From NCBI GenBank assembly GCA_030044345.1, contig JASHVY010000019.1, positions 1-14,720 of the forward strand: a stretch of DNA of 14,720 nt, written 5' to 3'. Every line of letters starts with the position of its first letter. Within the stretch, counting starts at the first letter, position 1. Shown one piece after another: positions 1-7,099 of the stretch. Below the pieces are notes generated by a model. That model ran no database searches. It had not been told where the DNA came from and was given only the letters and a program-made list of their open reading frames with translations. A program made the position numbers and the translations under genes. This DNA comes from Acetobacteraceae bacterium. GTDB lineage: Bacteria > Pseudomonadota > Alphaproteobacteria > Acetobacterales > Acetobacteraceae.

Positions 1-449
1 TCCCCGTTCCGGTGCTGCTTTCGGTCACGGTCGGCGTCTTCGGTGCCTATCTCGGGGTGATGGCGGCCGGGTTGACGTTGAACCTTTATGCCCAGATTGG
101 CCTCGTCGTATTGATTGCCGTCGCAGCAAAGAACGGCATTCTGATCGTCGAGTTTGCAAAGAAGCAGCGCGAGATTGGGACGCCGATTCACGAAGCTGCG
201 GTGCTCGGCGCACGAATCCGGTTTCGTGCCGTGATGATGACGTCACTCGCCTTCTGCATTGGGCTCGTGCCGCTGGTCACGGCTCAGGGCGCGGCGGCCA
301 TCAGCCGGCGGGATGTCGGCACTGCCGTTTTCGCAGGAATGTTGACCGCCAGCCTGATCGGAATTTTCCTCATTCCGATGCTTTACGTGATCTTCCAGAC
401 CTTGCGCGAGAAGACGAAGCTGCGTCGCAAAGCCGTCTCTCAAAACTGA
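1..449 (+). CDS. RND family efflux transporter permease, C-terminal fragment (5' end outside window)
   Basis: This is the last 148 codons of an inner-membrane proton-driven drug/metabolite pump of the hydrophobe/amphiphile RND family (AcrB/MexB-like). The reading frame is already open at base 3, so the gene begins upstream of the window; the GTG at 12 is an internal valine. Visible hallmarks are the hydrophobic segment with GLTLNLYAQIGLVVLI, followed by the family signature AKNGILIVEFAKKQ, then an RFRAVMMTSLAF stretch, the GLVPLV segment, and a GTAVFAGMLTASLIGIFLIPMLYV transmembrane helix close to the C-terminus, broken here only by reading order. These match the last transmembrane helices (TM10-TM12) of AcrB-type pumps. 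The tail after the last helix is short and basic. Substrate cannot be told from this part. The partner periplasmic adaptor and outer-membrane factor would lie upstream, outside the window. Identity as RND is secure; the exact pump is unknown. Confidence 0.95.
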   Translation, partial: PVPVLLSVTVGVFGAYLGVMAAGLTLNLYAQIGLVVLIAVAAKNGILIVEFAKKQREIGTPIHEAAVLGARIRFRAVMMTSLAFCIGLVPLVTAQGAAAISRRDVGTAVFAGMLTASLIGIFLIPMLYVIFQTLREKTKLRRKAVSQN

Positions 450-529
450 GGGCGTCAAAGCCGTTCGGGAAGCGTGGTTGTCATAGGACGATCCCGGCCG
501 GATGGACACCCTCCTGAAAGCTCACAACG

Positions 530-550
530 AGAAGGTGTTATGAACCTTCT
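530..550 (+). terminator. Possible weak hairpin downstream of RND gene
   Basis: AGAAGGT (530-536) pairs perfectly with ACCTTCT (544-550) over a 7-nt loop, 81 bp after the pump stop codon. There is no T-run after it, so it does not meet the usual intrinsic-terminator pattern. It could be an RNA-stabilising 3' hairpin or a chance palindrome. Confidence 0.25.
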
Positions 551-566
551 ACCAAGCCCCGTGGAG

Positions 567-594
567 TAAACAAAATGCGGAAGACAAAATGCGG
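567..594. repeat. Two tandem copies of a 14-bp unit
   Basis: The units at 567-580 and 581-594 agree at 12 of 14 positions and share the 11-base core ACAAAATGCGG (570-580 and 584-594). The 14-bp period is not a whole number of helical turns. The repeat lies just ahead of the large palindrome; its function, if any, is unknown. Confidence 0.55.
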
Positions 595-611
595 TAAGCA
601 AGGAAGAGAAG

Positions 612-734
612 TCGTTCTTTCTTGAAAGAAAGAACCAAAGAACTTTTATCCTTTCGTTCGGAGTCCCCGGCCAGAACCTGGTCCGGAAAACGGATAAAAG
701 TCTTTTTGCTTCTTTTTCTTCAGAAAAAGAAGCC
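612..734. repeat. Composite AT-rich inverted-repeat element (REPIN/MITE-like)
   Basis: Three nested palindromes sit side by side. Hairpin A: GTTCTTTCTT (614-623) pairs with 626-635, a 10-bp perfect stem with a 2-nt loop. Hairpin B: ACTTTTATCC (642-651) pairs perfectly with GGATAAAAGT (692-701), enclosing a GC-rich inner stem (CCA 671-673 with TGG 679-681, flanked by CCGG on both sides). Hairpin C: CTTCTTTTTCT (709-719) pairs perfectly with 722-732, an 11-bp stem with a 2-nt loop. Hairpin C is close to the reverse complement of hairpin A, so the whole region folds back on itself as two imperfect inverted arms, each with its own terminal hairpin. That two-arm layout is the one used by REPINs and some MITEs. 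It carries no gene. A run of T residues (703-707) follows stem B, so it might also stop transcription. That it is dispersed in the genome is inference from its form and from memory of similar motifs in Acetobacteraceae. Confidence 0.75.
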
Positions 735-909
735 TCCTTCTTTCTGACAAGCGCTCTTGCCAATAAATCAGGACCCAGACATGCAGCAGGGTTTGGCTTA
801 GAGCCACGCGCCCTTGCCATCCGGGAGAGGGCGCTTGCGAGCGACGGGCAGGCCGTGGCACGAATCCATGGTCTCGCCAACCTTCTTGACTCTTGTCCGT
901 TGAAAATTC

Positions 910-913
910 GGAG
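910..913 (+). promoter_or_regulatory. Ribosome binding site that decides the galU start
   Basis: GGAG at 910-913 lies 9 nt before the GTG at 923. This favours the GTG over the in-frame TTG at 893, which would add ten residues not found in GalU proteins and would place the ribosome site inside the gene. Confidence 0.6.
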
Positions 914-922
914 ATTTTGATC

Positions 923-1798
923 GTGATCAAACCTTTGCGCAAAGCCGTGCTCCCGGTTGCCGGGCTTGGAACCCGGTTCTTGCCGGCGACCAAGGCAATG
1001 GCCAAAGAAATGCTTCCCATCGTCGATCGGCCGCTCATCCAGTACTCCGTGGATGAGGCGCGTGCCGCCGGAATTGAACTTTTCTGCATGATTACGGGTC
1101 GTGGGAAGACCGAATTGGTCGAATATTTCGACGTTGCGTACGAACTTGAGACGACCCTACGTGAGCGCGGCAAACGTGATGCCCTGGAAGCCCTGCGTGA
1201 CAGCTCGACGGCACCGGGGACGATGGTGACGGTACGTCAGCAAGTGCCGCTCGGCCTCGGTCATGCCATCTGGTGCGCCCGCGCCTTCATCGGTGATGAT
1301 CCTTTTGCGATTCTCCTCCCGGATGATCTCGTTCTGTCACAAACACCGTGCCTCAAGCAGCTTGCAGACGCCTATTACGAGACGGGGGGGAATGTCGTCG
1401 CCGTGGAAGACGTGCCACGCGAGCAAACCCATCGCTATGGGGTGCTGTCGATCGGCAAGGATGACGGCCGCCTGGTGGAAGTGAAAGGGATGGTCGAAAA
1501 GCCGGAGCCGGCAAGGGCGCCGTCCACGCTCTCGATTATCGGTCGCTATGTTCTGCTCCCTTCCGTGCTGCAGCACCTGGCGCATCTTGAGCGTGGAGCG
1601 GGCGGGGAAGTCCAGCTCACGGACGCGATGGCGCGGATGATCGGCGAAACCCCCTTCCACGGGTTGCGTTTCGAAGGGCGCCGGTTCGACTGCGGCGACA
1701 AGGCGGGCTTTCTCGAAGCGCAGATCGCTTTCGCCCTCAAACGGCCGGATCTCGGGCCAAAGGTGCGCTCCTTCCTCCCTCGCTATCTCGAGTCCTGA
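923..1798 (+). CDS. galU: UTP--glucose-1-phosphate uridylyltransferase (UDP-glucose pyrophosphorylase)
   Basis: GalU is a cytoplasmic enzyme that joins UTP and glucose-1-phosphate to give UDP-glucose and pyrophosphate. UDP-glucose feeds exopolysaccharide, cellulose, lipopolysaccharide and trehalose synthesis. The 291-residue product has the usual GalU length. It opens with KAVLPVAGLGTRFLPATKA (residues about 7-25), the nucleotide-binding signature, followed by KEMLPIVDRPLIQY. Further in are PLGLGHA (uridine/glucose binding), the LPDDL metal-binding motif, the VEKP sugar-binding motif, GEVQLTDA and the RFDCGDKAGFLEA segment typical of the C-terminal half. The GTG start at 923 is chosen because it gives the family's MxKPLRKAVLP opening and has GGAG 9 nt ahead; the longer TTG form (893) is less likely. 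The next gene follows after 39 bp, and that gene's product can supply glucose-1-phosphate, so co-transcription makes sense. Identification is very secure. Confidence 0.97.
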   Translation: MIKPLRKAVLPVAGLGTRFLPATKAMAKEMLPIVDRPLIQYSVDEARAAGIELFCMITGRGKTELVEYFDVAYELETTLRERGKRDALEALRDSSTAPGTMVTVRQQVPLGLGHAIWCARAFIGDDPFAILLPDDLVLSQTPCLKQLADAYYETGGNVVAVEDVPREQTHRYGVLSIGKDDGRLVEVKGMVEKPEPARAPSTLSIIGRYVLLPSVLQHLAHLERGAGGEVQLTDAMARMIGETPFHGLRFEGRRFDCGDKAGFLEAQIAFALKRPDLGPKVRSFLPRYLES

Positions 1799-1837
1799 AA
1801 AGGAATGCGCTGTTGTGATGATTGATCTGGAGTCGAT

Positions 1838-3247
1838 ATGACGTTTTCGTATCATTTCCACCCTTCCGTGCTGCGTGAGTACGACATTCGCGGCATCATT
1901 GGTGAGACGCTTGGCCCCGCCGATGCTTTCGCGGTTGGCCGTTGTTTCGGCAGCATCGTCGCGCGCGAGGGGGGGCGATCGGTTGCAGTTGGATATGACG
2001 GGCGTCTTTCATCGCCCGCCCTCGAACTGAAGCTGGTCGCGGGACTCAAGGCAAGCGGAATCACGGTCGTTCGAATCGGACGAGGCCCGACACCGATGCT
2101 CTATTACGCATCGGTCACAGAGGCGACCGACGGTGCAGTGATGGTCACCGGAAGTCACAACCCGCCGGATCACAATGGGTTCAAGATGATTCTCGGCGGC
2201 AAGCCCTTCTATGGAAAGGCGATTCGTGATCTCGGGCAGATGGCGGAAGCCGGCGACGTCGTTCCCGAAAGAACGGGGAGCGAGCGTGCCGTCTCGATGG
2301 CGGAGGCCTATATTACGCGCCTGCTCGAAGGATGGGATGGCGGGAGCCGCGCGCTTTCCGTCGTGTGGGACAATGGAAACGGCGCGGCGGGCGAGGTCCT
2401 TGCCATGCTGATCGAACGGCTTCCCGGCAGGCACACGCTGCTCAACGGGACGATCGACGGGCATTTCCCCGCGCATCACCCGGATCCGACTGTCCCAAAG
2501 AACCTCGAGCAGCTTATCGCCGAAGTTCGTGCGCACGGCGCAGATGTCGGCATCGCAGTGGATGGCGACGCCGACCGCCTCGGCGTGGTCGATGACACGG
2601 GGGTGATCCTGTTCGGTGATCAGCTCATGGTGCTCCTTTCGCGCGACTTGCTGAGCCGTCGGCCCGGCGCGACCATCATTGCTGATGTGAAGGCAAGCCA
2701 GGCCCTCTTTGACGAGATCGCCCGCGCGGGGGGGCAACCCCTGATGTGGCGCACGGGGCATTCCCTGATCAAGGCCAAGATGGCGGAAACCGGTGCACCC
2801 CTTGCCGGCGAAATGTCTGGGCACCTCTTCTTTGCCGAACGCTGGTATGGATTCGATGACGCGATCTACGCTGCGGTCCGCTTTCTTGGCGTGCTCGCCC
2901 GTCAGTCCAGCGCTCTCTCCGCGCTGCGCCGTGCGCTTCCACAGCTCGTAAACACACCCGAGTTGCGCTTCCCTTGTCCCGATGAGCGCAAATTCGCGAT
3001 CATCGACGAGGTGGCAGGCCGCCTCCGCAGAAACGGCGTTGCCCTGACCGACATTGACGGCGTGCGCGTGACGACCCCGGACGGATGGTGGCTGCTCCGG
3101 GCATCCAATACGCAGGCCGTGCTGGTGGCTCGCGCCGAAGCCAAGGACGATGAAGGGCTTGAGCGGCTGAAGGCCGCGCTGGTGGCGGAACTGGAGGCAG
3201 CCGGCGTCGCGCCGCCCGACTTCGCAGCAGCTTCATCCGGGCACTGA
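1838..3247 (+). CDS. Phosphomannomutase/phosphoglucomutase (alpha-D-phosphohexomutase family)
   Basis: This cytoplasmic enzyme moves a phosphate between C1 and C6 of glucose or mannose, giving glucose-1-phosphate for GalU or mannose-1-phosphate for GDP-mannose. The 469-residue protein is the normal length for AlgC/ManB-type PMM/PGM. The four family elements are all visible: the catalytic phosphoserine loop TGSHNPPDHNGFK (about 104-116, Ser106), the magnesium loop DGDADR (242-247), the sugar-specificity loop GEMSGH (324-329), and the phosphate-binding loop RASNTQA (421-427) in the last domain. TGSHNP and GEMSGH are the forms usual in dual-specificity PMM/PGM enzymes rather than in PNGM or PAGM relatives. 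The ATG at 1838 has GGAG (1829-1832) 5 nt ahead. It sits 39 bp after galU and 15 bp before the GH15 gene, so the three look like one transcript. Whether it prefers glucose or mannose cannot be settled from sequence; algC, manB or pgm would all be defensible symbols. Confidence 0.95.
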   Translation: MTFSYHFHPSVLREYDIRGIIGETLGPADAFAVGRCFGSIVAREGGRSVAVGYDGRLSSPALELKLVAGLKASGITVVRIGRGPTPMLYYASVTEATDGAVMVTGSHNPPDHNGFKMILGGKPFYGKAIRDLGQMAEAGDVVPERTGSERAVSMAEAYITRLLEGWDGGSRALSVVWDNGNGAAGEVLAMLIERLPGRHTLLNGTIDGHFPAHHPDPTVPKNLEQLIAEVRAHGADVGIAVDGDADRLGVVDDTGVILFGDQLMVLLSRDLLSRRPGATIIADVKASQALFDEIARAGGQPLMWRTGHSLIKAKMAETGAPLAGEMSGHLFFAERWYGFDDAIYAAVRFLGVLARQSSALSALRRALPQLVNTPELRFPCPDERKFAIIDEVAGRLRRNGVALTDIDGVRVTTPDGWWLLRASNTQAVLVARAEAKDDEGLERLKAALVAELEAAGVAPPDFAAASSGH

Positions 3248-3262
3248 GCTCAACGAGACACG

Positions 3263-5050
3263 ATGTCCAACCTTGACCTCGCGGCCATCGGCAATTGCAC
3301 GGTCGCCTCGCTGATCTCGCGTGACGGCCGGCATGTCTGGTTCTGCTTCCCGCGGTTGGACGCCGATCCGCTCTTTCATTCTTTGCTGGGGGGCAGGACG
3401 CCCGATCGCGGGTTCATGGACGTGATTCTCCGCGAACAGGTGAGTGCCCGGCAGAGCTATATCGTCAATACGGCCCTGGTCGAGACGGTGCTCACCGATT
3501 CCCTCGGCGGATCGATCAAAATCCTGGATTTCTGTCCGCGCTTCCGTCGCTACGGGCGAATCTTCCGCCCACCCATGATCGTCAGACGTATAGAGCCGCT
3601 CGCGGGGCGTCCACGCATGACGATTCGGATTCGGCCCGGCTTTGATTATGGCTCCGTCGTGCCGGCGGTGAGCATCGGCAGCAACCATCTTCGTTTCATA
3701 GGCGAAAATACCGTCGTGCGGCTCACCACGGATATGCCGCTTTCCTACGTGGTTCATGAGACCGATCTGGTGCTCGACAGGCCGATCAATCTGTTTCTCG
3801 CCTCCGATGAGCCGATTCCCGAGAATCCGGACGCTCTGTCGCGCCAGTTCCGTGATGAGACGGTGCAGTATTGGCAGGATTGGGTGCGTGATCTCAGCGT
3901 GCCGTTCGATTGGCAGGACGAAGTGGTACGGGCTGCCATTACGCTCAAGCTCTGCAGCTATGATGATACGGGCGGCATCGTCGCGGCTCTTACCACCTCC
4001 ATTCCCGAAGCATCGGGCTCCCGACGCAACTGGGATTATCGCTTCTGCTGGCCACGGGACTCCTGGTTCACCGTCACCGCTCTCAATCGCTTGTCGGCGA
4101 CGCGAACCATGGAAGGGTTCATGCGCTACCTGCTGGATACGGTGCTGAGAGAGAAGGGGCATGAGATCGCGCCTCTCTATCCGGTGGCGCCCGGTTTCAC
4201 GTTGAGCGAGCGGGTCGCGCCCAGCCTTGTCGGTTTCAATGGCGAACAACCGGTGCGCGTCGGCAACGCCGCGGAAAGCCAAAAGCAGAATGACGTCTAT
4301 GGAGCGATCATTCTGACCGCGACCCAGATGTTCTGGGATCGGCGGCTCCCGCGGCTTGGGGACCGCGCGCTCTATGAAGAGCTGCGCCCGATCGGCGGTA
4401 TTGCCGAGCGCATCGCGCTCGAGCCGGATGCCGGGCTCTGGGAGTATCGCGGGCGCGCCCGCTCACACACATTTTCCGCTGCCATGTGCTGGGCAGCTCT
4501 GGACCGCCTCGGGCGTATCGCTTCACTCCTCGGTATCCCTGAGGATGCGGAGGAGTGGTTCCATCGTGCGAAGAATCTCCGCGAGCGCGTGCTTTCGCGC
4601 GCGGCCGGCAATGGCACGGTCTCGGGCACACTCGATGGCGATGTTCTCGATGCGTCCGTATTGCTCCTGCCGGAGATCGGACTGATTTCTGCGGAAGACC
4701 CGCGGTTCGTTGCCACGCTCGCGTTGGTGGAAAAGCGTCTCGTGCGCAACGGATTCGTCATGCGCTATGATGAGGCGGACGATTTCGGTCAGCCGGAAAC
4801 GGCATTTCTGGTCTGTACTTTCTGGTACATCGATGCGCTGGCGGCCGTCGGAAGGCGCCAGGAAGCGCTCGCCATCTTCGAAAACCTTCTCGGCCATCGC
4901 AACCATGTCGGGCTGCTTTCGGAGGATATCGATCCCAGAACGGGAACATTGTGGGGAAATTTCCCGCAAACCTACTCGCAAGTCGGGCTGATCCTTTCGG
5001 CGATGCGCCTCTCACGGAGCTGGGAGGAAGGGCTGCGGGATCTGCGGTAA
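3263..5050 (+). CDS. Glycoside hydrolase family 15 protein (glucoamylase or trehalase-like)
   Basis: GH15 enzymes are inverting (alpha/alpha)6-barrel hydrolases that release glucose from alpha-glucosides such as maltodextrins, dextrins or trehalose. The 595-residue length matches the bacterial two-domain form: an N-terminal beta-sandwich (about 1-210, with the opening IGNCTVASLISRDGRHVWFC) and a C-terminal catalytic barrel. Seen in the barrel are RNWDYRFCWPRD (255-266), QNDVYG (342-347), GLWEYRG (391-397) with Glu394 as the expected general acid, and LSEDIDPRTG (552-561) with Glu554 as the expected general base, followed by GNFPQTYSQVGLI. Both catalytic glutamates are present, so it should be active. 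No signal peptide is seen, so it acts in the cytoplasm. It starts 15 bp after the mutase gene with only a weak GA-rich ribosome site, which suggests translational coupling. Its 3' end faces cobC across only 10 bp. Substrate is undecided: bacterial GH15 members of this type include both glucoamylases and trehalases. Confidence 0.93.
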   Translation: MSNLDLAAIGNCTVASLISRDGRHVWFCFPRLDADPLFHSLLGGRTPDRGFMDVILREQVSARQSYIVNTALVETVLTDSLGGSIKILDFCPRFRRYGRIFRPPMIVRRIEPLAGRPRMTIRIRPGFDYGSVVPAVSIGSNHLRFIGENTVVRLTTDMPLSYVVHETDLVLDRPINLFLASDEPIPENPDALSRQFRDETVQYWQDWVRDLSVPFDWQDEVVRAAITLKLCSYDDTGGIVAALTTSIPEASGSRRNWDYRFCWPRDSWFTVTALNRLSATRTMEGFMRYLLDTVLREKGHEIAPLYPVAPGFTLSERVAPSLVGFNGEQPVRVGNAAESQKQNDVYGAIILTATQMFWDRRLPRLGDRALYEELRPIGGIAERIALEPDAGLWEYRGRARSHTFSAAMCWAALDRLGRIASLLGIPEDAEEWFHRAKNLRERVLSRAAGNGTVSGTLDGDVLDASVLLLPEIGLISAEDPRFVATLALVEKRLVRNGFVMRYDEADDFGQPETAFLVCTFWYIDALAAVGRRQEALAIFENLLGHRNHVGLLSEDIDPRTGTLWGNFPQTYSQVGLILSAMRLSRSWEEGLRDLR

Positions 5051-5060
5051 GGCAGCAAGT

Positions 5061-6092
5061 TCAAGGTGTCAGCGCCGCGCGCAGCCGCTGCCAGGCGCTT
5101 GGGTCGGCGGGCTGGCCGAAACGCAACCATGTCGGGTGCTCGGCAAAGCGCCTGATAAGAATCCCGGCGCGCCCGAGCCTGGCAAAGATCGAAACGGCAT
5201 CGTTCGTTTCGGCCAACCGGAACAGGCGGGTTCCGCCAATCACGCGCAAGCCCGCCCGGACAAGCTCGGCATCCAGCATGCGGGCGGCATCCGCGAGCCG
5301 GCACGCGGCTTGGGCGCGCCAGGCCGGGTCTGCGAGGGCCTGGCAGCCTATCGCGATGGCCGGGCCGGAGACCGCCCAAGGGCCGAGCGCCGCCCGGATC
5401 GTGGCGGCGCGTTCCGGCGCCGCAAGGGCAAAGCCAAGGCGCAACCCTGCCAACCCGTATGTCTTGCCGAAGGATCTGAGCAGGATCAGCGCCGGATGGG
5501 GCAGCGCGTTCGCCAGGCTCAAATCATCGCCTTCCAGATCGACGAAAGTCTCATCCACCAGCAAGAGCCCAGCGCGCGCGGCGAGCTGATTGGCCAATGT
5601 CAGCAATTGCCCGGGCGCGATCCTGCGACCGTCCGGATTGTTCGGATTGCAGACCACCGCGACATCGGCCGCGCCCAGCGCCGCGAAGCAGCCGACCTTG
5701 TCCACCGGGCAGCCGATGCGGGCCCAGGCTCTCGCATGCTCGGCGTAGGTCGGTCCAAGCACGGCAACAGACCGTGGCGACGGCCACAGGCGTGGCAGCA
5801 GGTCGATCAGGATCTGCGTGCCCGGCGCGGCGACCACCATGCCCGGGTCCGTCGCGCCATAGGCAGTTGCGGCGATGTGCTCCAGCGCCGCCACCGCATC
5901 AGGCTCCGGCAAACGCGTGAACGACTCGGGTCCAAGCGGCGGCAACGCGTAGGGAATGGGGTTGATGCCGGTGGAGAGGTCGAGGAAAGGTTCGGGCGCA
6001 CCGGGGAAGAGATGGCGCGCCTCAGCCAGATGCCCACCATGTGCTACGCCCTCTTCCGGGCGGAGGCTGCTCGCCCCGCCGCATTCGCTCAA
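5061..6092 (-). CDS. cobC: Threonine-phosphate decarboxylase (aminopropanol arm of cobalamin)
   Basis: CobC (Pseudomonas denitrificans naming; CobD in Salmonella) is a PLP-dependent, aspartate-aminotransferase-fold enzyme. It makes (R)-1-amino-2-propanol O-phosphate from L-threonine phosphate, the side arm that CobD/CbiB joins to cobyric acid. The protein has the family opening HGGHLAEARHLFPGAPEPF then LDLSTGINPIPY, the NPNNPDG motif (about 149-155), a VDETFVD motif with the PLP-ring Asp (about 179-185), and the Schiff-base lysine in SFGKTYGLAGLRLG (Lys210 with this start). No ATG is in frame near the conserved N-terminus. I chose TTG at 6092 (343 residues; GCGAGG lies 6 nt ahead); a second TTG at 6131 is possible but would run into cobD. 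The frame stays open far upstream, antisense to cobD, and that part is surely not coding. It stands alone on its strand between convergent GH15 and divergent cobD. Function is secure; the start is uncertain. Confidence 0.9.
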   Translation of the reverse strand: MSECGGASSLRPEEGVAHGGHLAEARHLFPGAPEPFLDLSTGINPIPYALPPLGPESFTRLPEPDAVAALEHIAATAYGATDPGMVVAAPGTQILIDLLPRLWPSPRSVAVLGPTYAEHARAWARIGCPVDKVGCFAALGAADVAVVCNPNNPDGRRIAPGQLLTLANQLAARAGLLLVDETFVDLEGDDLSLANALPHPALILLRSFGKTYGLAGLRLGFALAAPERAATIRAALGPWAVSGPAIAIGCQALADPAWRAQAACRLADAARMLDAELVRAGLRVIGGTRLFRLAETNDAVSIFARLGRAGILIRRFAEHPTWLRFGQPADPSAWQRLRAALTP

Positions 6093-6115
6093 GGCAAACC
6101 TCGCGTCGTCCTGCC

Positions 6116-7099
6116 GTGCATTTCGCAGCAAACCTTCCCATCCTGGCTGGCGCCCTGCTGCTCGAGGCCGCGTTCGGTTATCCGGAGCGGCTCTTTCGCG
6201 CCATCCGCCATCCCGTGGTCTGGATCGGCGTGATGCTGGCATGGCTGGACCGGCGCTTGAACCGTGAGACCGCACCCGCCTGGCAGCGTCGCGCGAATGG
6301 CGTGCTCACGCTTTTTGCCTCGCTTTGTGCCGCCGTTTTTCCGGCGATTGCAGTGCAGACCGCCTCTCTCGCCCTGTGGACAGGCCGCGCCGGCTTCATC
6401 GTTCCGGCTGCGCTGGCGAGTGTTTTCTTTGCCCAGCGCAGCCTCTGGTGCCATGTCAACGCCGTTGGCGATGCGCTCGACCGGGGTGGCCTCACGGCCG
6501 GCCGGGCAGCCGTCTCGCAGATTGTCGGGCGCAATCCCGAAAGCCTCGATCAGGCGGGCGTGCTGCGTGCCGCGATCGAGAGTCTGGCCGAGAATTTTTC
6601 CGATGCGGTGGCGGCCCCGGCGTTCTGGTGCATGCTGTTCGGCCTTCCTGGCATCGTTGCCTGCAAGGCGATCAATACCGCGGACAGCATGCTTGGGCAT
6701 CGCACGCCGCGCCATGAAACCTTCGGCTGGGCCTCGGCCCGGCTCGATGATCTCATCAATCTGCCTGCCTCGCGGCTCGCTGCAGGATGGCTCATCCTGG
6801 CGGCGCTGCTGCATCCGCGGGCGGATGCCGGCAACGCGCTCAGTACCGTCTGGCGTGACGCGAGGCGGCATCGTTCGCCGAATGCCGGATGGCCGGAGGC
6901 GGCGATGGCGGGCGCGCTCGGGCTCCGGCTGGCCGGGCCGCGCGTTTATGGCATCGTGCGCGTCGAGGATGCGTGGATGGGCGAAGGGCGCCAGGAAGCG
7001 ACGATCGCCGACCTGCGCCTCGCCCTCTCGCTCTACCGCCTCGCCTGCGGGATCGAGATCGCCGCAGCGCTCATTGGCGTGATCATCGTGCAAGGCTGA
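6116..7099 (+). CDS. cobD: Adenosylcobinamide-phosphate synthase (CbiB/CobD)
   Basis: CobD of the aerobic naming (CbiB in Salmonella) is an integral inner-membrane enzyme that attaches aminopropanol phosphate to adenosylcobyric acid, giving adenosylcobinamide phosphate. The 327-residue product has the family features: an N-terminal hydrophobic helix (LPILAGALLLEAAFGYP), then RAIRHPVVWIG, later ESLAENFSDAVAAPAFW, then AINTADSMLGH with RHETFGWASARLDDLINLPASRL, and NAGWPEAAMAGALGLRL near the C-terminus. Several further hydrophobic helices are visible, including the last residues. The GTG at 6116 is the only start that gives the normal N-terminus (MHFAANLPIL); the upstream in-frame GTG at 6041 would add a basic, non-hydrophobic leader overlapping cobC. 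No good ribosome site precedes 6116, which leaves some doubt. Its start is only 23 bp from the cobC start on the other strand, and its last 17 bp overlap the 3' end of cobQ. The two neighbours act just before and beside it in the pathway. Confidence 0.93.
   Translation: MHFAANLPILAGALLLEAAFGYPERLFRAIRHPVVWIGVMLAWLDRRLNRETAPAWQRRANGVLTLFASLCAAVFPAIAVQTASLALWTGRAGFIVPAALASVFFAQRSLWCHVNAVGDALDRGGLTAGRAAVSQIVGRNPESLDQAGVLRAAIESLAENFSDAVAAPAFWCMLFGLPGIVACKAINTADSMLGHRTPRHETFGWASARLDDLINLPASRLAAGWLILAALLHPRADAGNALSTVWRDARRHRSPNAGWPEAAMAGALGLRLAGPRVYGIVRVEDAWMGEGRQEATIADLRLALSLYRLACGIEIAAALIGVIIVQG

Larger units (their letters stand above)
450..922. other. 473-bp non-coding gap between RND pump gene and galU
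   Basis: No convincing gene lies here: the open frames on the minus strand cross palindromes and have no ribosome site or recognisable protein. The gap holds, in order, a small hairpin (530-550) just after the pump gene, a two-copy 14-bp direct repeat (567-594), a large composite palindrome (612-734), and a GC-rich hairpin (GCGCCCT at 808-814 pairing with AGGGCGC at 828-834, 13-nt loop). Base composition falls sharply to AT-rich inside the palindrome compared with the coding sequence on both sides. A promoter for galU must lie in or beyond this gap, but I could not pick out a -35/-10 pair with confidence. Confidence 0.7.

Noticed and set aside
614..635. Hairpin A taken as a standard intrinsic terminator for the pump gene
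   Set aside because: The stem is AT-rich and is not followed by a T-run; it is better explained as part of the composite palindrome.
886..907. TTGACT at 886-891 as a -35 box for galU
   Set aside because: No acceptable -10 hexamer lies 15-19 bp downstream; the nearest AT-rich hexamer is only about 10 bp away.
646..1173. Minus-strand open frame across the galU start and the palindrome
   Set aside because: Runs through the hairpin repeats and into galU antisense; no ribosome site and no plausible protein.
5061..6275. Full 404-residue reading of cobC with a long N-terminal extension
   Set aside because: The first about 60 residues are antisense to the cobD start, very Arg/Gly-rich and absent from CobC proteins, so a shorter start at 6092 was taken.
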